From Alphaproteobacteria bacterium (GTDB lineage: Bacteria; Pseudomonadota; Alphaproteobacteria; Caulobacterales; Aquidulcibacteraceae): a DNA stretch of 53,705 bases. The notes under the pieces were generated by a model. It made no database searches. It saw only the letters and a list, made by a program, of their open reading frames with translations, and was not told where the DNA came from. The first letter of the stretch is position 1. Every line of letters begins with the position of its first letter. This document shows, piece after piece, positions 1 to 7,587 of the stretch. Position numbers and translations under genes: made by a program. The stretch covers positions 1-53,705 of the forward strand of contig JAIXQA010000061.1 of NCBI GenBank assembly GCA_027485915.1, given 5' to 3'.

Positions 1-119
1 GCACGGTTTGCGCCGTATTCCGGGCCAGTCCGTTAATCTGGCCCACTCTATTTGGCGCGGACCACGCGCCCCGGCCCCTCTTGATGGTGCACCCTCGCAA
101 GGTTTCCTTGGCGGGGCTA
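1..119. repeat. Left copy of a 119-bp terminal inverted repeat
   Basis: Bases 1-119 are the exact reverse complement of 53587-53705; the first mismatch is at base 120 against 53586. Beyond the perfect part the two sequences still resemble each other for about 17 bases (roughly 12 matches), so they look like diverged copies of one repeat. A perfect match of odd length ending exactly at both sequence ends fits a k-mer overlap at an assembly break. Confidence 0.95.
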
Positions 120-251
120 AAGGTGCTGGTGGTGGCGGACGAGTCGACCAAACACAAAAATATGTCCGCTCAAACAGTGGTTAACCCTTGCCGAACGCAG
201 GACTTGCGCGCATGTTTACCAGAGGGACGGGCAAGTGGAGAAATGAGATGA
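84..251 (+). other. Possible 3' end of a gene entering from the left edge
   Basis: One reading frame is open from the left edge to a TGA at 249-251, with an ATG at 84. It encodes a short segment beginning MVHPRKVSLAGL and then KVLVVADES. Its stop overlaps the start of the next lipoprotein gene by four bases (ATGA), as in coupled genes. Several differences from the right-hand repeat copy just past base 119 are silent in this frame, a weak sign of coding. Another frame is also open from base 2 to the TAA at 182-184, so coding is unproven and no function is assigned. Confidence 0.2.
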
Positions 252-871
252 AAACGCTTGTAACCTTGATTGCCCTTGCTGCTATTGTCGGCCTATCGGC
301 TTGTGCGACCACGACGACCAAATCTGGCCCAACACCTTATCAAGCAGCTGCGACGGGTAAATTCGGCTTCACCGATCAGCGGATTGAGGCCAATCGCTTT
401 CGTATTACGTTTGACGGCAATACGAAAACCACGCGCCAACAAGTCGAAGATTCGCTTTTGTTGCGCGCTGCCGATGTGACCCTCGACAATGGCTATGATT
501 GGTTTCAAGTCGTTCAACGCGCGACAGATCCAAAAACCTACAGCCGCCCGCGCATGAGTTCGAGATGGGCGTTTGGCGGGGGCATTGGTTATTCTTCTTT
601 CCGGACTTTCCACCCACGCTATGGCTGGGTCAGCTATTATGACCCGTTCTGGTCGCATGGCTTTTATGATCCGTTTTTCGATCGTTTTGACAGTGAAGAA
701 ATCACGCGCTTCCAAGCCACGGCTGAAATCATTCTTGGCAAAGGGCCCAAGCCTGCGGACCGCACCGATGCCTTTGATGCGCGCGATGTGAAAGCCAATT
801 TAGGCCCGCGCCTAACTCCACCGCAGCAGCAGCCACCGGCTCCACCTACAACGTCCGTCCAAAAATCCTGA
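248..871 (+). CDS. CC0125/CC1285-family lipoprotein
   Basis: A 207-residue predicted outer-membrane lipoprotein. It opens with a short hydrophobic signal ending in lipobox LSAC (Cys19). The body carries the GFTDQRIEANRFRITFDGN and RAADVTLDNGYDWF blocks that I associate with the CC0125/CC1285 lipoprotein family of Caulobacter relatives. The middle (about 110-160) is rich in Gly, Tyr, Phe and Trp, and the C-terminus is proline-rich. The ATG at 248 was chosen because GGAG lies seven bases upstream and a signal peptide follows directly; earlier in-frame starts would bury the signal. The stop overlaps the next start by one base (TGATG). Function of the family is unknown. Confidence 0.85.
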   Translation: MKTLVTLIALAAIVGLSACATTTTKSGPTPYQAAATGKFGFTDQRIEANRFRITFDGNTKTTRQQVEDSLLLRAADVTLDNGYDWFQVVQRATDPKTYSRPRMSSRWAFGGGIGYSSFRTFHPRYGWVSYYDPFWSHGFYDPFFDRFDSEEITRFQATAEIILGKGPKPADRTDAFDARDVKANLGPRLTPPQQQPPAPPTTSVQKS

Positions 872-1224
872 TGCGGATCATCCTCTTTCGCGATACTGCA
901 GAAGCAATAGAGCCTTGGCAACCAGCGCCCGATCGGGTTGTGGTCGCCGGGGCGACAGGCGGTACGCAGAATATGTATGAGAGCGGCGATGGGCGCGTTT
1001 TTGCGGGCGTTTGGCACGCAACAACTGGCGCATGGCGGGTTGTCTATGACGAGATGGAATATTGCCACCTCACCAAGGGTCGCGCTCGCCTCACCGCGTC
1101 GAACGGCGAGGTGACCGAGGTTCAAGCAGGCGATGGCTTCGTCATTCCAAATGGCTTCGAAGGTGTCTGGGAAGTGCTGGAAGACATGGAAAAGCACTAT
1201 GTGATCGTGCTGCCGCTGGCTTAG
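871..1224 (+). CDS. Cupin-domain protein (DUF861/EutQ-like)
   Basis: A 117-residue single-domain cupin. Residues about 45-110 form the beta-barrel core with the pattern of the Cupin_3 family: GVWHATTGAWRVVYDEMEYCHLTKG, then a DGFVIPNGFEGVWEV block typical of the second cupin motif. Histidine and glutamate ligand positions are only partly conserved, so metal binding is uncertain. Relatives include EutQ-like and ureidoglycine-hydrolase-like proteins, but no substrate can be named here. It is coupled to the upstream lipoprotein gene by a one-base overlap, suggesting co-transcription. It converges on the superoxide dismutase gene, with a strong hairpin between them. Confidence 0.8.
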   Translation: MRIILFRDTAEAIEPWQPAPDRVVVAGATGGTQNMYESGDGRVFAGVWHATTGAWRVVYDEMEYCHLTKGRARLTASNGEVTEVQAGDGFVIPNGFEGVWEVLEDMEKHYVIVLPLA

Positions 1225-1255
1225 CGGGGGTGTTTGTTTCAAGTCGCCTAGATAT

Positions 1256-1287
1256 GGTTTTGGTGAGGCCTATTCCTCACCAAAACC
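1256..1287. terminator. Hairpin between convergent genes, probable terminator
   Basis: A perfect 13-bp stem (GGTTTTGGTGAGG at 1256-1268 with its complement at 1275-1287) encloses a six-base loop. It sits between the convergent cupin and superoxide dismutase genes. No long T run follows on either strand, so termination is inferred from stem strength and position. Confidence 0.6.
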
Positions 1288-1325
1288 TGTTTAGTGAAGT
1301 CTATAAATCAGCCTCAATCTGAAAC

Positions 1326-2072
1326 CTAAGGCTTCACGGCCTCTGCATAGAGCTTCGAAACTTGGTTCCAATTGATCACGCTCCACCACGCATCGACATA
1401 ATCGGCGCGCTTATTCTGATATTTCAGATAATAGGCATGCTCCCATACGTCATTGCCAAGGATTGGCTTGCCCCGGAAATCACCAACATCCATCAATGGA
1501 TTGTCTTGGTTGGGGGTGGAGCCAACGGCCAGCTTGCCGTCTGGCTTGACGATCAGCCAAGACCAGCCAGAGCCAAAGCGACCCATAGAGCTGGCCCGGA
1601 ATTGGGCCTTAAAGGCATCAAGTGAGCCAAAGTCGCGATTGATCGCCGCCATCAATTCAGGCGAAGGCGCACCACCTGTGCCAGCTGGTGCCATAATCTT
1701 CCAATAGAAGCTGTGGTTCCAATGCCCACCGGCATTGTTGCGGATGGCAGCTGGCGCGGATGAAGCACTGGCCAAAAGTGCCTCCAGGCTCTTCCCCGCA
1801 TAGGCGGGGTTTGCGACGATGGCGGCATTGAGGCCAGCGACTTGCGCGCCATGGTGACGCTCAAAATGGATGCGCATCGTCGCTTCGTCAACAATTGGTT
1901 CCAATGCGCCATAAGCATAAGGCAAGGGAGCCTGCGAAAAGGCGGTGGTTACCGGTGACGCGATCGTTTCGGGAACCAGGGTGCCAACCGGTGTGGGGGG
2001 TGTAGCCGGGGTTTGCGCAAGTGCAGCAGAAGAAACGAGGCTCAAGGCGAAAAGGGTTTGGGCTAAGCGCAT
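1326..2072 (-). CDS. Exported Fe/Mn-family superoxide dismutase
   Basis: Converts superoxide to hydrogen peroxide and oxygen. The 248-residue protein begins with a signal peptide, MRLAQTLFALSLVSSAALA, likely cut before Gln20, so it should act in the periplasm rather than the cytoplasm. A proline-rich linker (about 21-45) precedes the enzyme. Metal ligands are His69, His120 (in GGHWNH), Asp208 and His212 (in DVWEHAYY). The NQD motif near residue 189 resembles the Gln of manganese enzymes, so Mn or cambialistic use is more likely than strict Fe. The ATG at 2072 was chosen because the signal peptide starts there. It is transcribed divergently from slyX. Confidence 0.92.
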   Translation of the reverse strand: MRLAQTLFALSLVSSAALAQTPATPPTPVGTLVPETIASPVTTAFSQAPLPYAYGALEPIVDEATMRIHFERHHGAQVAGLNAAIVANPAYAGKSLEALLASASSAPAAIRNNAGGHWNHSFYWKIMAPAGTGGAPSPELMAAINRDFGSLDAFKAQFRASSMGRFGSGWSWLIVKPDGKLAVGSTPNQDNPLMDVGDFRGKPILGNDVWEHAYYLKYQNKRADYVDAWWSVINWNQVSKLYAEAVKP

Positions 2073-2206
2073 GAATTCTACTTTCGTGAAGAGTTGGCTG
2101 AAACATGGTCTGCGGCGTGGCAAGAAACAAGGCTAAAGGTGCTGACAATAATGTCACCAGCCAGATCATCTTGGGGTATGAGCATGGCACAAAGAGGGCA
2201 TGAAGC

Positions 2207-2410
2207 ATGGAAGAACGCGTTGAGGCTTTAGAAGTTCATGTGATGCATTTGATGCGCACAGTCGAAGAGCTATCCGATCTTTCGCACCAACAGGCCGACG
2301 AAATTAAGCGCTTGAACCGCCGGCTCGAATTAATGTTGGAACGCGAAGCGCAGCGCCAACATGATAGCTCCGAACCGCCGCCGCCCGATCAAAGACCACC
2401 CCATTATTGA
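2207..2410 (+). CDS. slyX: SlyX family protein
   Basis: A 67-residue, highly charged helical protein that matches SlyX. It has a coiled-coil N-terminal half (about 1-50, with LEVHVMHLMRTVEELSDLSHQQADEIKRL heptads) and a proline-rich tail ending PPHY, as is usual for the family. The biochemical role of SlyX is not established. It converges on the DUF2332 gene with only a 12-base gap and is divergent from the dismutase gene, with a 134-base promoter region between. Confidence 0.85.
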   Translation: MEERVEALEVHVMHLMRTVEELSDLSHQQADEIKRLNRRLELMLEREAQRQHDSSEPPPPDQRPPHY

Positions 2411-2422
2411 AGCAGTGTCGCC

Positions 2423-3496
2423 TTAGGCCCCATGCCAATGAACAAAGCGGCCATGAGGGTCAATATCGGCTAAAATCCGCTTCCGCCCAGAAGGCCACTC
2501 AAGCAATTCCAATGTCATGTGAGCACCATCTTGGGGGCGCCCCAAAATCCCACCGGGCTCATAACGCAGCCAAGCGAGGGGGGCCTCCAGCGTGGCACGG
2601 GCACCTTCTGTCTCAATCGCCTGCGTGATGGCGTCGCGCACCGCTTGTGGCGGATATTGAAAAAAAACCGAGTGATAGATAACAGTCAGAGCATCTTTGG
2701 CGCGGGCTGCAAGCTTGGCCGCGACCCACTCGCCTGCATCTTCAGCATCGGGTGTGATCGACTCGGATCGTGCGATTTCCATCGCCGCATTGACGCGCTC
2801 CAAACGTTCGGGCTGGTCAGGCCAGATATAGGATCGCAAGCGCAGTCGGTCTTCAGCCAAAGCCGCATTCAAAGGGTTCTGATCACAAGCTGCGCGGTTG
2901 CGTATGGCGGCGTGGACTGGGAAACGAGGCGCAGGGCCAACCCATTGCGTGGATAAAGCAACGCGCGGTCCATTGATGGGGCTCTCCCAAGTCCAGCTGC
3001 CACCATCATAGTGAAAGCGGTCCATGCTGAGGTTGAGGCCAGCTGAAGCACCCAATTCCAGCACATCCATCGGCCCGGCAAAGGCCTCTGCCGCCGTCGC
3101 CAGACCGGGCCAAAGGCCGACAGCGCGGCGCACTTCATTGGTCTGGGGGGGGGATTTTAGGAAGGCCCGCACCCAAGAGTCTCTGTCACGCAAAGTCGCA
3201 CTGGCCACAGGCCAAGCCTCGGCCATCGACCAAGCACGGCCCTGCTGGGGCCAGACTTGGGCTAGGCTGCCATCAGGCTCACTCAACACAAGAGCATGGA
3301 GCGCGCCCGCCAAACGCAGCGCCAAAGCGTCTTGAATGGGGTGGGTTATCCACCCCCGCGTCAAGTCTGCGATAATGCCGCCCGCCTCAAAATCAGCGGC
3401 CATCGTGTCGCACAGTTCGGCCGTAAAAGGGGAATCGAAAGCTTTGCACCAAATCGCTTGCTGCCGCAGGGCCTCTGGGATTGTGACTTCAAGCAT
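2423..3496 (-). CDS. DUF2332 family protein
   Basis: A 357-residue cytoplasmic protein of unknown function. The N-terminal block EALRQQAIWCKAFDSPFTAELCDTMAADFEAGG is the typical opening of DUF2332 proteins. A central VLELGASAGLNLSMDRFHY segment (about 145-165) resembles a nucleotide or SAM-binding Gly-rich turn, and the family is often described as methyltransferase-like, but no activity is established. The start overlaps the stop of the upstream CoA-transferase by one base (TAATG), so the two are probably co-translated. Confidence 0.8.
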   Translation of the reverse strand: MLEVTIPEALRQQAIWCKAFDSPFTAELCDTMAADFEAGGIIADLTRGWITHPIQDALALRLAGALHALVLSEPDGSLAQVWPQQGRAWSMAEAWPVASATLRDRDSWVRAFLKSPPQTNEVRRAVGLWPGLATAAEAFAGPMDVLELGASAGLNLSMDRFHYDGGSWTWESPINGPRVALSTQWVGPAPRFPVHAAIRNRAACDQNPLNAALAEDRLRLRSYIWPDQPERLERVNAAMEIARSESITPDAEDAGEWVAAKLAARAKDALTVIYHSVFFQYPPQAVRDAITQAIETEGARATLEAPLAWLRYEPGGILGRPQDGAHMTLELLEWPSGRKRILADIDPHGRFVHWHGA

Positions 3497-4665
3497 TAGA
3501 TGGCACCCCTCTCCTTTAGGGCGGCAATGGTGGCTGGATCTAGCCCAGCCTCTGACGCCAAGCTTTCAGAATCAGCCCCGTATTGCGGCAGGGTCAAGCG
3601 CGCTTCACCGGGCTCATCCCGGAAGCGAATGGGAATGCCCAAGTGCTTATTGCCGTCTGCATCGGTCAGCACCATGCCGCGCGAGATTGTATAGGGGTCT
3701 TCCATCGCATCCTTCAGGCTGCGCACGGGGGCCCAGCAGAGGTCCACGTCTTTTAGGAAGTCGCTCCATTCGTCCAAAGTCTTGCTGGCAAAGGTTTCTT
3801 CAAAATAGCGCTTTAGCGGGTCTTGGCCGGGGCCGGGCTCAAGCTTGGCATAGTCAAAAAGATCGGGCCTGCCCAACGCATCGAGCAAATTCTTGGCAAA
3901 ATGATGCTCCGAGCCACCCAAGACCAAGAACTTTCCATCCTTGGTCTCATAAGGTCGATACATGGCCGCACCGCCAAAGGGCCGCATCTCTTTGGCAACT
4001 GGATGGGCATTATCGGCGAAAACCGGCCCCAAGACATTGGGCGTCCAAGCCAGAAGCGCGTCATACATGGACAGGTCTATATAGTCGCCCCTACCGGTCT
4101 TTGCGCGGCGATAGAGCGCCATCATGATCGCGGAAAATGCCATCAGACTCGCAGCCATATCCGCTGCGGGGATCGACGGACTGGCAGGCTTATCGTCGCT
4201 CAGGCCACGGTTCAAATCAACCAGCCCCGCCATGGCTTCCATGGTGAGATCATGACCGGGTTTGTTGACATATTTGCCGTCTTGGCCAAAGCCGGCGATC
4301 GAGCAATAGACGATACGCGGATTGAGCGCAGCAATCGTGTCATAATCCACGCCAAGCCGCTTCACGACGCCCGGCCGGAAAGCTTCAACAATCACATCAG
4401 CCTCTGCGGCGAGCTTGAGGAAGAGCGCACGCGCTTCAGGGTCTTTCAGATTGATCTTCAGGCTGCGTTTGCCACGGGCGATGTTGCGAAACCACACCGA
4501 CACGCCGTCTTCAGTTTTATAGCCAATTACGCGGGTAGGCTCTCCCACGCCATTGGCAGGCTCTACCATCACCACATCGGCCCCATGGTCGGCCATCATC
4601 ATGGTCATATGCGGCCCGGGCAAAAAGGCGGAGAGGTCCAGAACTTTGAGGCCTTGGAGTTTCAT
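3496..4665 (-). CDS. Family III CoA-transferase (CaiB/BaiF)
   Basis: Moves CoA between carboxylic acids, or acts as an acyl-CoA racemase, in the cytoplasm. The 389-residue length is standard. Visible family features are LKVLDLSAFLPGPHMTMMMADHGADVVMVE at the N-terminus, ADVIVEAFRPGVVKRLGVDY (about 89-109), and a conserved Asp at 169 in the AADM segment, matching the catalytic Asp of formyl-CoA transferase. An alpha-methylacyl-CoA racemase-like role is equally possible; the substrate cannot be read from the sequence. It lies upstream of DUF2332 in a two-gene unit. Confidence 0.88.
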   Translation of the reverse strand: MKLQGLKVLDLSAFLPGPHMTMMMADHGADVVMVEPANGVGEPTRVIGYKTEDGVSVWFRNIARGKRSLKINLKDPEARALFLKLAAEADVIVEAFRPGVVKRLGVDYDTIAALNPRIVYCSIAGFGQDGKYVNKPGHDLTMEAMAGLVDLNRGLSDDKPASPSIPAADMAASLMAFSAIMMALYRRAKTGRGDYIDLSMYDALLAWTPNVLGPVFADNAHPVAKEMRPFGGAAMYRPYETKDGKFLVLGGSEHHFAKNLLDALGRPDLFDYAKLEPGPGQDPLKRYFEETFASKTLDEWSDFLKDVDLCWAPVRSLKDAMEDPYTISRGMVLTDADGNKHLGIPIRFRDEPGEARLTLPQYGADSESLASEAGLDPATIAALKERGAI

Positions 4666-4675
4666 GCAGGTGCGT

Positions 4676-4708
4676 CGCTCTTGGGTTCAATCAGGTGCCA
4701 CAAGAGCG
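4676..4708. other. Leader hairpin candidate upstream of the CoA-transferase
   Basis: An 8-bp perfect inverted repeat (CGCTCTTG at 4676-4683, complement at 4701-4708) flanks a 17-base loop. It begins 11 bases before the start codon of the minus-strand CoA-transferase gene, so it could fold in that mRNA's leader. No known regulatory RNA class was recognised. Confidence 0.25.
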
Positions 4709-4774
4709 CCAATCAGATCAAAGCGCAAGATGCCGAGGGTAACAGCTCATGAGATAGCCCAAGCCAGCAATCTA

Positions 4775-5347
4775 TCACCCGCGATCACCCACAATGAAAA
4801 CGTCGTCCTTGTCCAGCTTTGGGCTTTCCTTGATAGCCGCAATCTTGCCGAAAGAACGCCCGATCCAGATGATACCGAAAGATGATAGAAAAAACATGCC
4901 CATCCAAAAGCCGTAAACAGCCCAATTCAATGCAAGGGATTTAAGCTCATTCGCCTGCAGATGCATGGCTTGGATCAAGTCTTTGGACGCGCCAGTTGCA
5001 TCGCGAAATTCAAGTTCTGCCGCAGCGCCCCGATACATTTCGCTCGCAAAGCTCAAGGCACCAGAGCCGACGATAATCAAAAGCAGGGTTATCCGAAAAA
5101 CAAGTCCCGGTGCCGAAATCTTACGGAGGTCTTCCCAACTAAAAGCGAGGGCCGACCAGAAGACGCGGATGTAAACCGGAAGAAAACAGGCCGATTGTGC
5201 AAGCGTCAGCAGTAACGGCGCGTCAGTAATCACCTTAGCGCTGAGGTAATAAGTGGCAAGGCCAAAGATAAACGTAATTGCGAGCGAGAACTTCCGAAAC
5301 CACAGCAGCAGCCGATTTACTAAATTAATCAACTTCCGCCCCCCCAA
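4775..5347 (-). CDS. Hypothetical membrane protein, four predicted TM segments
   Basis: I do not recognise this 190-residue protein. It has about four hydrophobic stretches: residues ~18-38 (FSLAITFIFGLATYYL), ~43-65, ~82-105 (VFRITLLLIIVGSGALSFAS) and ~140-165 (WAVYGFWMGMFFLSSFGIIW). A polar, helix-like stretch of about 35 residues separates TM3 and TM4, and the tail is charged. No ATG is available near the start; TTG at 5347 or 5332 must serve, next to a run of seven G on the coding strand where a sequencing indel would shift the frame. It sits between two CoA-transferase genes. Confidence 0.6.
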   Translation of the reverse strand: MGGRKLINLVNRLLLWFRKFSLAITFIFGLATYYLSAKVITDAPLLLTLAQSACFLPVYIRVFWSALAFSWEDLRKISAPGLVFRITLLLIIVGSGALSFASEMYRGAAAELEFRDATGASKDLIQAMHLQANELKSLALNWAVYGFWMGMFFLSSFGIIWIGRSFGKIAAIKESPKLDKDDVFIVGDRG

Positions 5348-5486
5348 GAGAAATCACAGGTTGAAAGCGTAAGGCAGGAACCGAGATTTGACAACTCCCA
5401 CAGCCGACGCACCGAATTCCTTGCGATCACAAATCAATGTCAGCAAGGCCAGCAGATCCAATGCGACCAAGCCAATCGATGTTGTC

Positions 5487-6620
5487 TCAATGCTCTCCCA
5501 TTTTGGGTGCCCGTTTTCCAACAGGCCGCTTGCCATTGACTTTGATTGGGCTGGCCAACATGCGCAAGCGGCCACCCTTTGCATCGGGATGGTCGACCGC
5601 ATCGGTCATGCCAATGGCCTCCACATGGGTGCTGTCGAGGGCTTGGCCAATGCCATAGATAGGCGCGACTGGGACATGGCCGCCCAGAAGCGCGATCCAA
5701 GCAGCCGTCGTCTCTCTGCTCAGCACGTCATCGAGGACTTGCGTCAAGTCGGCCAGATGCTCGCGTCGGGCCGGGATGCTAGCAAAGCGCGCATCAATCA
5801 CCAGCTCAGGGCGGTTCACTTTGGTGCAAAAAATCTCCCAGAATTTGGGGGTCTGGCACATCAGCATCAGCCAGCCATCTTGGGTCCTAAAGGCTTGGCT
5901 GGGCGCGATGGAGGGATGGGCGCCGCGTGGCAGTCGGCTCACTTCGACACCCTCATTCAGATACCAAGTGGCGGGATAGGAGAGTTGGTGAAGCGCGGTA
6001 TCAAACAAAGCCACATCTATGTCACAGCCATGACCCGTACGATGCGCGCCCAAAATGCCCGCCAGAAGCCCAACAGCCAATTGGCTTCCTGTGTGAAAGT
6101 CGATGATCGACAGGCCGCAACGAACCGGTGGGCCGTCGGGTTCACCACTCATTGCCATCAGGCCTGCTTCCGCCTGCATCAGATAATCATAGCCGGGCCA
6201 GGAAGCGCGCTCGTTGTCGCGTCCGTAGGCGGAAAGATGCGCGCAGACGATCTTGGGATTGAGGGCTTTCAAGTCATCATAAGTGATTGCCATCTTGGCT
6301 GGTTGATCGCCGCGCAGATTATTGGCGACAGCATCGGCTTCCTTGACCAGAGCCTCAAACTGCGCACGGCCTTCGGCGGATTTAATCTCCATCGCCATGG
6401 AAGATTTGCCGCGAGAGAAGGTCTGATAGAATTGGCTATCTTGCTCACCGAGAAAATAGGGACCCGTCGCGCGGCTGACATCGCCGCCCATGCTGGGCGC
6501 TTCGATCTTGATGACTTCGGCCCCCAAGTCCGCCAGCAACATGGTGCCATAGGGCCCTGCACCATATTGCTCTATGGAGAGGATTTTGATGCCCTTAAGA
6601 GGGAGGTCAGCCGTCTGCAT
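5487..6620 (-). CDS. Family III CoA-transferase (CaiB/BaiF), second copy
   Basis: A 377-residue CoA-transferase of the same fold as the 3496-4665 protein but clearly a different member. The N-terminus reads LKGIKILSIEQYGAGPYGTMLLADLGAEVIKIE, followed by DAVANNLRGDQPAKM and a probable catalytic Asp174 in SIIDFHTG. The ending EAIGMTDAVDHPDAKGGRLRMLASP fits the family C-terminus. The start overlaps the upstream lipocalin gene's stop by one base, placing it last in the chain vapB-vapC-GFA-lipocalin-transferase. The substrate is unknown; short- or medium-chain dicarboxylic acids are typical for the family. Confidence 0.88.
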   Translation of the reverse strand: MQTADLPLKGIKILSIEQYGAGPYGTMLLADLGAEVIKIEAPSMGGDVSRATGPYFLGEQDSQFYQTFSRGKSSMAMEIKSAEGRAQFEALVKEADAVANNLRGDQPAKMAITYDDLKALNPKIVCAHLSAYGRDNERASWPGYDYLMQAEAGLMAMSGEPDGPPVRCGLSIIDFHTGSQLAVGLLAGILGAHRTGHGCDIDVALFDTALHQLSYPATWYLNEGVEVSRLPRGAHPSIAPSQAFRTQDGWLMLMCQTPKFWEIFCTKVNRPELVIDARFASIPARREHLADLTQVLDDVLSRETTAAWIALLGGHVPVAPIYGIGQALDSTHVEAIGMTDAVDHPDAKGGRLRMLASPIKVNGKRPVGKRAPKMGEH

Positions 6621-7177
6621 TAGGGCTGAACTGTCTCTTTGAGCAGGTCCGTGCGAAAACCATTGCGCTCTGCCGCTGCATTCAAGGCGCCGCGCTGGTC
6701 GGCTGTGATGGTCTTGGCGCGGGCCAAAAGCCAGAGGTAAGAGCCGTTGGGGCTGCCAACTAGGGCCGTCTGATAATTGGGATCGAGATAGAGCACCCAG
6801 TAATTGCCTTGCCCTTTTGGCAACGGAATCGGCGCGAAATTGACGGCCAGTTTCGCATTGTTCGAGCCCTCAATGACCGCAGCCACCCCTTGTGCGCTGC
6901 GTGGCTTGCCATCGCTGGTGCCTGTCGCACAGGTGTTGGTGACGGCGACCCGACCATCTGGGCGCAAGGCATATTCGGCAGTCACACCCTCGCACTTCTT
7001 CTGAAAACTATTAGGATAGCGGGCAATCTCATACCACTTGCCGGCATATCGATTAAGATCAACAGCGGCGACCGTGGTGGGCGGGGCCGCATCTTTTGCC
7101 CGCCCCATAGTTCCGGCAATGCAACCGCTGAGCGCGATACAGCCGATCAGTGCGCTGGCATAGAGTGAAGTTTTCAT
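6620..7177 (-). CDS. blc: Bacterial lipocalin lipoprotein (Blc-like)
   Basis: An outer-membrane-anchored lipocalin of 185 residues that would bind small hydrophobic ligands such as lysophospholipids. The signal ends in lipobox ALSGC (Cys19). The hallmark first strand is LNRYAGKWYEIARYPNSFQ (GxW motif, about 42-60), followed by the beta-barrel with NYWVLYLDPNYQTALVGSPNGSYLWLLAR, close to the Blc pattern. It overlaps the upstream GFA gene by four bases (ATGA) and the downstream CoA-transferase gene by one base, which suggests a single mRNA. Confidence 0.9.
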   Translation of the reverse strand: MKTSLYASALIGCIALSGCIAGTMGRAKDAAPPTTVAAVDLNRYAGKWYEIARYPNSFQKKCEGVTAEYALRPDGRVAVTNTCATGTSDGKPRSAQGVAAVIEGSNNAKLAVNFAPIPLPKGQGNYWVLYLDPNYQTALVGSPNGSYLWLLARAKTITADQRGALNAAAERNGFRTDLLKETVQP

Positions 7178-7587
7178 GCTGTTTCCCCTTTCGTGGGTGG
7201 AGCAGATTTATGGGCCAGTTTGGCAGCATTGGCTTCCCAATTCTGGCCATCAAACGGCACAATCGAGAGGATGGGCGCTTGACCTGTATCAAAGCAATTG
7301 ACGTTGACGCTGACCCCATCGGGATTAGAGCGCGGTGTATAGAACGCCTTAACACCGCATTTCGTACAAAAGGTATGATTGGCAACGCCGGTATTGAAGC
7401 GGTAAGAAGTCAGCTTATCAGCTCCCGCCTCCAGTTTGAAATCGTCCATCGGGACAATCAGATGCACAAAGCCCGTCCGTGCACAGATAGAACAATTGCA
7501 GGCCTCCACCTCCACAGCATCCGCAGTTTTTACCGAGAAGCGCACATCGCCACAATGGCACGAGCCGGTTCGCCATGTCTTCACCAT
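7174..7587 (-). CDS. GFA family zinc protein (glutathione-dependent formaldehyde-activating-like)
   Basis: A 137-residue protein of the GFA/CENP-V fold. Zinc-binding cysteines are visible in the expected order: Cys10 and Cys12 (SCHCG), Cys30, Cys32 and Cys35 (ACNCSIC), and Cys74 and Cys77 (FCTKCG). Family members are annotated as glutathione-dependent formaldehyde-activating enzymes, but that activity is proven for few, so the name should be read as fold only. The start lies seven bases inside the vapC 3' end, and the stop overlaps the lipocalin start by four bases. Confidence 0.85.
   Translation of the reverse strand: MVKTWRTGSCHCGDVRFSVKTADAVEVEACNCSICARTGFVHLIVPMDDFKLEAGADKLTSYRFNTGVANHTFCTKCGVKAFYTPRSNPDGVSVNVNCFDTGQAPILSIVPFDGQNWEANAAKLAHKSAPPTKGETA

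Noticed and set aside
3823-4752. A 309-codon plus-strand frame over the first CoA-transferase
   Set aside because: It is antisense to a conserved gene, with a His- and Arg-rich composition typical of a shadow.
4666-4774. GGGTTCAATC near 4683, resembling a tRNA T-loop
   Set aside because: Flanking bases do not form a T-arm stem, and no acceptor, anticodon or D-arm was found around it.
5388-6623. A 411-codon open frame on the plus strand over the second CoA-transferase
   Set aside because: Antisense shadow of a gene with intact family motifs; the frame contains no domain that I recognise.
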